DNA from: Bacillota bacterium
Lineage (GTDB): Bacteria > Bacillota > Clostridia > Acetivibrionales > Acetivibrionaceae
DNA length: 18,031 nt
Direction of reading: 5' to 3'
Assembly (NCBI GenBank): GCA_023398495.1
Contig: JAEWSG010000115.1
Span: 1-18,031, forward strand
The notes below the pieces were generated by a model. That model was given only the letters and a program-made list of their open reading frames with translations. It did not search any database and was not told the DNA's origin. Shown one piece after another: positions 6,383 to 12,027 of this stretch; position 1 is the stretch's first letter; every line of letters starts with the position of its first letter. Made by a program: the position numbers and the translations under genes.

Positions 6383-7248
6383 GTCTCTACCTCCTTTTCA
6401 ATAGTCGGCAATTGCTCTATAAGATTTTCATTACCTGCCCTGGTTAGTATGGTAAAAGTAAATTTTGAACTATCTGAATTGGCCTGAGCATATTTAACAA
6501 CCTGTTCCGGAGTAGCTTCAAAAACCAGAGATTTGGCAAGAACGCTTTGCATAAAGTCCTTACTGGTCATGGCAGCCTGTCTCTCCTCTTCGCTGAGCTT
6601 TAAGACTTCCTTATAAACTTCGTAAATAGAATGACCTTTTGAATTTAACATATCCTTTACCAGAATCCTATCAAAAAGCACTTCCGTTTTTATCTGTTTT
6701 ACAGAATATGTCCCTGCACTATAGGGGTTCTGTCCCGCATCTGTTGAAATTGCTGTATCATTATCATGCTCCTTTGTAATCCTGACCCTTACATAATCTC
6801 CAGGCATAAGAACATCCCCACCGCACTTATCATAATCATAAGGCACTGTCAGGACTTCTGTTTTATCAGACAAGTTGTACATCCATTCGTTTCTTACAGG
6901 CTTTGTGTCCACTACCTGGTCATAATATACCGGAGTGTCCTGCCTTAAAAAATACGCCGAATACTTGTTTAATACTTCATCTATTTTGTCATAGGTAACC
7001 ATACCTTCTTTAAAATCAGTTTTTAGAACACTTCCTTTTCCAAGCATCTTATCAGACAAAAGTGTTTTGGCCGGAACTCCGTCGGAGGGCTTTATTACTA
7101 CAATTTCCACCAATTCTTTTGCAGCTTCATTCACACTGTTTAAATACATAAAGGAAACAACCACAACAAGTACACTCACAATCACCGCTACTATTTTCTT
7201 TGGCAAATTGCTTCCCGGCTTTATATTCTTAATACTGGTTATATCCAT
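6355..7248 (-). CDS. cpaB: CpaB/RcpC-like SAF-domain membrane protein
   Basis: A 297-aa protein with a short basic cytoplasmic N-terminus, one membrane helix (about 19-36) and an extracytoplasmic domain. The start is ATG 7248, because AAGGAGG lies five bases before it; the longer frame would begin on a TTG inside that ribosome site. Residues about 47-110 (VEIVVIKPSDGVPAKTLLSD) have the look of a SAF domain, the beta-clip fold of CpaB/RcpC and flagellar FlgA. In Gram-negatives CpaB helps the secretin and may bind peptidoglycan. No secretin exists in this window, so here it is likely to line the route through the thick wall. A long charged helical tail closes the protein. It overlaps the next gene by 28 nt. 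Confidence 0.74.
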   Translation of the reverse strand: MDITSIKNIKPGSNLPKKIVAVIVSVLVVVVSFMYLNSVNEAAKELVEIVVIKPSDGVPAKTLLSDKMLGKGSVLKTDFKEGMVTYDKIDEVLNKYSAYFLRQDTPVYYDQVVDTKPVRNEWMYNLSDKTEVLTVPYDYDKCGGDVLMPGDYVRVRITKEHDNDTAISTDAGQNPYSAGTYSVKQIKTEVLFDRILVKDMLNSKGHSIYEVYKEVLKLSEEERQAAMTSKDFMQSVLAKSLVFEATPEQVVKYAQANSDSSKFTFTILTRAGNENLIEQLPTIEKEVETWVNSNRKE

Positions 7249-7273
7249 AGAAGCCTCCTTCAAAGCTTTTGAC

Positions 7274-8623
7274 TTATAATAGTTTTTTTAGCAGTTCGAA
7301 ATAGTAATTCCTATAGGAACTGTCGGTATTGCAGATTCTTTCTCCGCTACCTGTCTGCAAATCGAAGTCCTTTGTATAAGGGATTACACCGCAATTTTGG
7401 TATTCGTCCCTGGTAACTGAGCTAATTTCATTCAACATCTCACAGGTAAACTCTGGAGAAAACCTTTTGCTGTGATATCTGTTATTTTCATTGTATTTTG
7501 AGATAATAACCCTGCTCTTGGTTCTAAACAGCAAAAAATCCTCTGATATGCTTTCTTCAATATCCTTGACGGTATTTATAACGGAATACAGATTGTTATT
7601 GACACATAGCCCTATACTATCAACCTGAGTTATAATGTTTGAAATGCGTTTTAAAATTTCCATAGGCAGGTCTAATAATACCAGATTATATTTTTGCCGC
7701 AGAAGACTTACAAGACTTAAAACCCGCTTATAATCCATAACCTCAGCAAGTTTGTCCTTATTTGAAGCAGAATATGCCAGAGTTATTACCGACAAATTTT
7801 CATTTATCCTGCATGAATTCACATCATATGATTCCGGTTTCATAAGACAACGAATGAGAGAATTACTTAAATCAGGTTTTATATCAACCTCGTCACCGAA
7901 TTTCGGAAAGAAGAGGTTAATTCCTCTGTAGACAGTATCCATATCCACGACCATTACCGAAAGACCATGAGAACTTGCAACCGATGCAATATTTGCTACT
8001 GTTCCTGTCACTCCGGAGCCTCTATGTCCGCTAATAACCACTACCTTTTTGCAGTCACTTATATTAAGAAGAATTTTCTCCTTGACAGCTTTTTTAGCAG
8101 GTACAGGATTACTTATTTCTTCATTCCTGCTACCTTTGTCTCCTTCAGTCTTTGATCTGAATTTATTAAAGATTGACCAGGATCTTTTCAATAATACGGT
8201 ATTGTCCACGTTTTGCAGCACTGAAGCATTATCTTGAGTTGTGCTCTCTTCCGATTTGCAGAATTCAATAAGTGTTGTAACAGATATCTTTACCTGATCT
8301 GATAAATACACTTGAAATCTGCCATTACTCCCCAAAACACGCTTAAAAACCATCTCAAGATTGGGATCTTTTGTCAGGAACTTAATATTTGAACCGGGAT
8401 TAATCACCAGCTTAAACCTTGTAAGTATATCAGAGAAATTGTGATAATCATTAATCACACCTTGGTCAGTTAGCAGAATAGAATTGTATTCAAGGTGATT
8501 ATTTGTTAAAAACTTTAGTGCCTCCGCAATAGATATCTCAGTCCTCACAACAGGAATACTGTTATTCTCTAATGCCTGTTTTACTGCATTGGAGTTGGCG
8601 CCTGCAATCAAATATAAACTCAT
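7274..8623 (-). CDS. tadZ: TadZ/CpaE-like protein with receiver-like N-terminus and degenerate P-loop
   Basis: A 449-aa protein in two parts. Residues 1-125 resemble the atypical receiver domain of TadZ/CpaE (alternating strands and helices, without a clear phospho-acceptor set). A low-complexity linker (125-185) leads to a MinD/ParA-like domain from 186. The P-loop reads GHRGSGVTGT (199-208): the glycines and threonine remain, but the invariant P-loop Lys is Val and the signature Lys position is His. The strand VMVVDMD (223-229) follows as in MinD. TadZ proteins act as polar landmarks that recruit TadA, and atypical Walker A motifs are known in the family. The start was set at ATG 8623, six bases after GGGGGT, rather than at upstream TTG/ATG codons that lack a site. 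It lies 41 nt downstream of the PilZ gene. Confidence 0.78.
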   Translation of the reverse strand: MSLYLIAGANSNAVKQALENNSIPVVRTEISIAEALKFLTNNHLEYNSILLTDQGVINDYHNFSDILTRFKLVINPGSNIKFLTKDPNLEMVFKRVLGSNGRFQVYLSDQVKISVTTLIEFCKSEESTTQDNASVLQNVDNTVLLKRSWSIFNKFRSKTEGDKGSRNEEISNPVPAKKAVKEKILLNISDCKKVVVISGHRGSGVTGTVANIASVASSHGLSVMVVDMDTVYRGINLFFPKFGDEVDIKPDLSNSLIRCLMKPESYDVNSCRINENLSVITLAYSASNKDKLAEVMDYKRVLSLVSLLRQKYNLVLLDLPMEILKRISNIITQVDSIGLCVNNNLYSVINTVKDIEESISEDFLLFRTKSRVIISKYNENNRYHSKRFSPEFTCEMLNEISSVTRDEYQNCGVIPYTKDFDLQTGSGERICNTDSSYRNYYFELLKKLL

Positions 8624-8664
8624 AAATACCCCCATCAAGCATCAGATTAATTACCTGACAATAC

Positions 8665-9309
8665 TCAGACGGCATTTTCCAGTTTATTTATGTAATCATA
8701 CAAGACAATATTGTTTTCCCTCATAATATTACATATCTCTATTCCATATTCAAAGCCTTTACCAAGCTCAGTCTTTCTGACCACCCTACCTTTAAAACTG
8801 CATTTCTGTTGTTTGCCAAGGTTTATGCTCATATACACTTTGCTGTCCACCTCAAATTCACCAGAGCAATCAACCCTTAATCCTTTAAAACTCAAGTCTC
8901 TAACAACTACTGCCCTGCCAGCATCTTCAGCTTCATTTTTTATACATCCTGAAAGGCTGACAAAATAACGGCTTTTCTTTCTTAAATTCTCACGCCTTTT
9001 AATATCCTTCATCTTTAACAGAATTTCTACGAATAAGCCATGCTTAACTCTTAGTATCTCTCCATCTGCCCAGAACACCTCATTTAGTCTTACGAAACTT
9101 AAAACTATAGGGTCATTATTACGGAATCTACCTCTTTCAATGATATCATCTATGACTACTTTTATATGATCACTATCTACACTCTGAACCTGAGCATCAA
9201 AAAATTCATCAAACTCATGGTGTTTTAGCTTTATTTTATAGTCTTTCTGTACAAACTTTGACAAATTTCTACGACCAAAAACAGCATCAAAAAAGGCTTT
9301 TACTGACAT
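8665..9309 (-). CDS. PilZ-domain c-di-GMP receptor, YcgR-like
   Basis: A 214-aa cytoplasmic protein and the first gene of the pilus operon. Residues about 20-100 form a YcgR-N-like beta barrel, and residues about 104-210 a PilZ domain. Both c-di-GMP contact motifs are intact: RxxxR as RENLR (106-110) and DxSxxG as DLSFKG (138-143). Proteins of this layout change partner binding when c-di-GMP rises, and in motility systems act as brakes. Here the likely target is the Tad machine encoded directly downstream, though no experiment in view shows it. The start ATG at 9309 has GGGAG nine bases upstream. A sigma-A promoter lies about 97 nt before the start. Confidence 0.85.
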   Translation of the reverse strand: MSVKAFFDAVFGRRNLSKFVQKDYKIKLKHHEFDEFFDAQVQSVDSDHIKVVIDDIIERGRFRNNDPIVLSFVRLNEVFWADGEILRVKHGLFVEILLKMKDIKRRENLRKKSRYFVSLSGCIKNEAEDAGRAVVVRDLSFKGLRVDCSGEFEVDSKVYMSINLGKQQKCSFKGRVVRKTELGKGFEYGIEICNIMRENNIVLYDYINKLENAV

Positions 9310-9405
9310 ATAACATTTCTCCCTTCATAATATGTGAATTATAAACGTTATTACTAATGATACAATTTACTTTATAAACCTGGGAAAAACCCACAACCTT
9401 GGATA

Positions 9406-9434
9406 GTGATATTAACTAATGATGATATCGTCAA
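9406..9434 (-). promoter_or_regulatory. Probable sigma-A promoter of the Tad operon
   Basis: On the minus strand TTGACG (9434-9429, five of six to consensus) is followed after exactly 17 bases by TATCAC (9411-9406, four of six). The predicted start is near 9399, giving a leader of about 90 nt with a small GGG/CCC hairpin. The 9-bp sequence ACTAATGAT lies in the spacer (9415-9423) and again in the leader (9353-9361), possible operator sites. Confidence 0.55.
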
Positions 9435-9506
9435 ATGATCTGAAATAAATTATAGAGAATGTGAATTTTACACCATAAAAAATAAACAAATTAAAATACG
9501 CACCCT

Positions 9507-9717
9507 ATATGTGGGTGCATGCAGTTTAAGTTAAGAAAAATATTCCAGAAACTCAAGTTCCGCAGTCTAGAGCCTGTAAATACTCCTCGGGGTCGAGCAA
9601 AACTCGCTTCGCTCAAACAATGCTCTCCCTTTCCTCGTCGCATTAACAGGCTCTACAACTTGCTTCACAATGTTTCCTCCATATTCTTCTTCACTTAACT
9701 TACAAATACCCCCATAT
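9507..9717. repeat. Large imperfect palindrome, MITE-like element
   Basis: The two halves of this 211-bp stretch are imperfect inverted copies. The ends are ATATGTGGGT (9507-9516) and ACCCCCATAT (9708-9717), one mismatch in ten. The next blocks are TTAAGTTAAG (9527-9535 region) against CTTAACTTA (9694-9702), then a perfect TAGAGCCTGT (9568-9577) / ACAGGCTCTA (9646-9655). The centre holds a smaller GAGC/GCTC hairpin and is richer in GC than its surroundings. There is no ORF. This fits a non-autonomous element with terminal inverted repeats or a long structured RNA. No clear target duplication is visible. Confidence 0.55.
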
Positions 9718-9726
9718 GCCTTTTAG

Positions 9727-9756
9727 TTGGACATGTCAGCTACAATCTGGTATTAT
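9727..9756 (+). promoter_or_regulatory. Candidate promoter of the parvulin gene
   Basis: TTGGAC (9727-9732) and TATTAT (9751-9756), spaced by 18 bases, make a reasonable sigma-A promoter. The ribosome site AAGGAG (9773-9778) precedes the ATG at 9789 by ten bases. The leader would be only about 25-30 nt. Confidence 0.5.
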
Positions 9757-9788
9757 TACTGTATATTATTAAAAGGAGATATTCTGTT

Positions 9789-10538
9789 ATGGAAAATAAA
9801 GTATTTGCGAAAATTGGAAACAGAGAAATTACTTCAGTAGATTTACAGAACTTTTTACAAAGTGTCGATCCCAAAGTGGCTACTCAATTCACAAGCCCTG
9901 AAGGCGTAAAACAGCTCATTGCTCAGTTGGCAGAACAGGAACTGTTTTATTTAGATGCAATTGATAAAGGCTTTGACAAGGAACCTGACTTCCTTCAAGA
10001 AGTTGAAAAAGTAAAATTGAACCTGCTTAAGCAATATGCACTAAGCAAGTTTCTCAGATCTGTGACTATCAACGAGATTGAAGCAAAGAAATTCTACAAC
10101 GAAAACAAAGAAATTTTCAACGAGCCTGAATCAGTTAAAGCCAGTCATATTCTAGTTCAGGACGAAGCAACTGCCAATAAAATTATCGATGAAATAGAAG
10201 AAGGCAAAAAGTTTGAAGACGCTGCAAAAGAATATTCTATCTGTCCTTCAAAAGCCAATGGCGGTGATCTTGGATTCTTCTCAAAGGGTAAAATGGTTTC
10301 TGAATTTGAAACAGCTGCCTTTGCCTTGACTAAGGGTGAAATCACCAAAGCTCCTGTAAAAACACAGTTTGGTTACCATATTATAAAGCTTACAGGCAAA
10401 AGAGATGCAATGGATTTAACGTTCAGTGAAGCAGAGGATAAGGTCAAGTCAGAACTTATGGGTAAAAAACAGGAACAAGAATATTATAAGAAAGTAAATG
10501 AACTTAGAGAAAAATATGATGTAAAACTGTTCATATAA
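9789..10538 (+). CDS. Parvulin-type peptidyl-prolyl cis-trans isomerase, cytoplasmic
   Basis: A 249-aa protein with PrsA/SurA-like architecture: an N-terminal helical chaperone domain (about 1-112), a parvulin rotamase domain (about 117-205) and a charged C-terminal helix. Conserved rotamase elements are KASHILV with His120, GGDLGFF (158-164), the FETAAF helix (173-178) and FGYHIIK (194-200). Such enzymes isomerise X-Pro bonds and assist folding. Unlike PrsA it has no signal peptide or lipobox: the protein starts MENKVFAKIG and goes straight into the chaperone domain, so it should stay in the cytoplasm. Its promoter and ribosome site are clear. No nearby gene points to a special client. Confidence 0.88.
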   Translation: MENKVFAKIGNREITSVDLQNFLQSVDPKVATQFTSPEGVKQLIAQLAEQELFYLDAIDKGFDKEPDFLQEVEKVKLNLLKQYALSKFLRSVTINEIEAKKFYNENKEIFNEPESVKASHILVQDEATANKIIDEIEEGKKFEDAAKEYSICPSKANGGDLGFFSKGKMVSEFETAAFALTKGEITKAPVKTQFGYHIIKLTGKRDAMDLTFSEAEDKVKSELMGKKQEQEYYKKVNELREKYDVKLFI

Positions 10539-10703
10539 CTTGGTCCTATTTATCAAATATCGTACCTAAGTTTGTATAAATTAGTCCTTATTGGATAATA
10601 ATTAAAATAAAGGATTAATTTATTTTTGAACACGTTCCTCCTTTCTAGTCTGGAGTTAAGTCAAAAATCGGTTAAATCCTAATTTCAAAGGAGGCACGGT
10701 CAT

Positions 10704-10922
10704 ATGGCAGATAAAACACTGGTATGCAAAAGTTGTAATGCTGAATTTATATTCACAGAGGGTGAGCAGAACTTTTTCAAGGAAAAAGGGTTTCAGAACG
10801 AACCCCAGAGATGTTTAAGCTGCAGAACTCAAATAAAAAGTCAGAGAAGGAACTCAAACAGTTTCCCGAAAAATAAAGGTTTTGGAAACAGGTTTGGCGG
10901 AGTTGGACTTAATAGATGGTAA
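10704..10922 (+). CDS. Small zinc-ribbon protein
   Basis: A 72-aa protein with paired CxxC knuckles, Cys8-Lys-Ser-Cys11 and Cys37-Leu-Ser-Cys40, separated by 25 residues, as in the probable zinc-ribbon family common in Firmicutes. The C-terminal 30 residues are rich in Arg, Lys, Asn, Gly and Phe (RRNSNSFPKN, then GFG and FGG), resembling a nucleic-acid-binding tail. The start is well supported by AAGGAGG about ten bases upstream. The gene stands alone and ends directly in a perfect hairpin terminator. Function is unknown; nucleic-acid binding is inferred from charge and composition. Confidence 0.82.
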   Translation: MADKTLVCKSCNAEFIFTEGEQNFFKEKGFQNEPQRCLSCRTQIKSQRRNSNSFPKNKGFGNRFGGVGLNRW

Positions 10923-10954
10923 TAAAGGGAAGCAAATGCTTCCCTTTATTTTAT
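10921..10954 (+). terminator. Rho-independent terminator shared by convergent genes
   Basis: A perfect 13-bp stem, AATAAAGGGAAGC (10921-10933) with its complement at 10938-10950 and an AAAT loop, continues into TTTTAT. It overlaps the stop codon of the zinc-ribbon gene and ends at the stop of the convergent nucleoid-protein gene. It is a strong terminator on the + strand and may serve both directions, though the minus side lacks a clear U-run. Confidence 0.88.
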
Positions 10955-11979
10955 CAATTCTGATTAAGACTGGAAATATTTTTTATAACTATTGTCCGTG
11001 TACCGTCCATATTACTTATTATCTCAAACTTATCCCTGTCACCAAAGAGGCCGTAATCTATTATAACCTCAATATTATCATTGGTTTTCAGCCTTATCTT
11101 ACTCAGCTTTTTATCTACCCATTCACGGTCTACTTCAAATTTTTCATGTGTGAGACCTTTTTCTTTTAAATTATTGACAAAATCATCTCTAAGCTCGGCT
11201 TTACTCCCAAAAACTTTATTTGAAAAAGCCTCTATGTCTATTTCATCTTCCTCGTGAATTGCACTGTTTACAAATTCTCTTACTTCCTCTGCATAGGCTT
11301 CGCCTTCTTTAGCCTTGCTTCGTACCCAGTTTTCCGTTTCTCTCCTTAGTATTTTTGTGCATGTTTTGCCATCAAGTATAAGTTCTGCCCCAAGAAAGGT
11401 GTGAAGAAAAAACTGTGCAACAGGTTCGTCTGCATCTTTACCTATCTGGTTATCAAGAACGATTAGTTCATATTCATTATAAACCGAAGGTGACAGAATA
11501 AATGCACATTTCTGTATTCTTTGATTTACACCTGGCAGACTTATTTCCTGCTTCTTTATATTTATCTTAAACTTGCTTTCCACCATTTCAATATCGTGTA
11601 TAAATGATACGGTATAATCCATTTTTAAAACAGCAACTACCGGAACATTATCGTCTTCATAAAGGCATATTATCAAATCAGTTGAGGATATACTGCTGTT
11701 TGTCTTTATTGCTTTAAAAAGCTGCCTCGCAATATCCTTTGAACCGTCGAGGAAATAATCGCTGTCTGATGTTATCCTGTAGCATACTTCCCGGACCACA
11801 TTCATTCCTTCTTTGAATTTTCCTTTTCTTGCATCATCATCATTGATGGACCGGGAAATATGTTTTTCTAAAAAAAACCGTATATCTTCATTTACATCTA
11901 ATTCAAATTCATTTAAAAGAGGTTCGTCTGAGTCCTTATCCAGAACGTGTATAACCGCTTTTTTTATCTCTATTGACAA
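10954..11979 (-). CDS. 37-kDa nucleoid-associated protein (NdpA/YejK family)
   Basis: A 341-aa cytoplasmic protein whose N-terminus (MSIEIKKAVIHVLDKDSDEP) and overall size match the 37-kDa nucleoid-associated family. Other family-like features are the central VVAVLKMDYT strand and the FFLHTFLGAELIL region at about residue 190. Members bind or localise with the nucleoid; their exact function is poorly known. The start codon is TTG (11979-11977), supported by AGGAGG eight bases upstream, and no better ATG exists nearby. It lies 48 nt downstream of the clpE-type gene on the same strand, with a weak hairpin between, so it may be partly co-transcribed. The family call is from recall of the N-terminal pattern, not a search. 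Confidence 0.75.
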   Translation of the reverse strand: MSIEIKKAVIHVLDKDSDEPLLNEFELDVNEDIRFFLEKHISRSINDDDARKGKFKEGMNVVREVCYRITSDSDYFLDGSKDIARQLFKAIKTNSSISSTDLIICLYEDDNVPVVAVLKMDYTVSFIHDIEMVESKFKINIKKQEISLPGVNQRIQKCAFILSPSVYNEYELIVLDNQIGKDADEPVAQFFLHTFLGAELILDGKTCTKILRRETENWVRSKAKEGEAYAEEVREFVNSAIHEEDEIDIEAFSNKVFGSKAELRDDFVNNLKEKGLTHEKFEVDREWVDKKLSKIRLKTNDNIEVIIDYGLFGDRDKFEIISNMDGTRTIVIKNISSLNQN

Positions 11980-12004
11980 GTAATAACCCTCCTAAAACCT
12001 TATG

Positions 12005-12024
12005 AAAACGCCCCTTTACCGGGC
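12005..12024 (-). terminator. Weak terminator-like hairpin between clpE and the nucleoid-protein gene
   Basis: On the minus strand GCCC-GGTAAAG-GGGC is followed by GTTTTC, directly after the clpE stop codon at 12028. The four-base GC stem and short T-run would give only partial termination, so read-through into the downstream gene is likely. Confidence 0.35.
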
Positions 12025-12027
12025 TTC

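Larger units (their letters stand above)
9310..9788. other. Divergent intergenic region between the Tad operon and the parvulin gene
   Basis: This gap holds three separable things: the Tad leader and promoter (up to 9434), the palindromic element (9507-9717), and the promoter of the + strand isomerase gene (from 9727). Between 9435 and 9506 the DNA is very AT-rich. It has a small hairpin GCACCC/GGGTGC at 9500-9518 and no ORF. No c-di-GMP (GEMM) riboswitch core is recognisable in the leader. Confidence 0.55.

Noticed and set aside
9310..9405. c-di-GMP (GEMM) riboswitch in the Tad leader, suggested by the PilZ gene
   Set aside because: The leader is about 90 nt, AT-rich, and lacks the conserved GEMM core and tetraloop-receptor pattern.
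9500..9518. GCACCC/GGGTGC hairpin as a minus-strand terminator
   Set aside because: T-rich sequence follows on the minus strand, but no gene or promoter directs transcription into it from upstream; it more likely belongs to the edge of the palindromic element.
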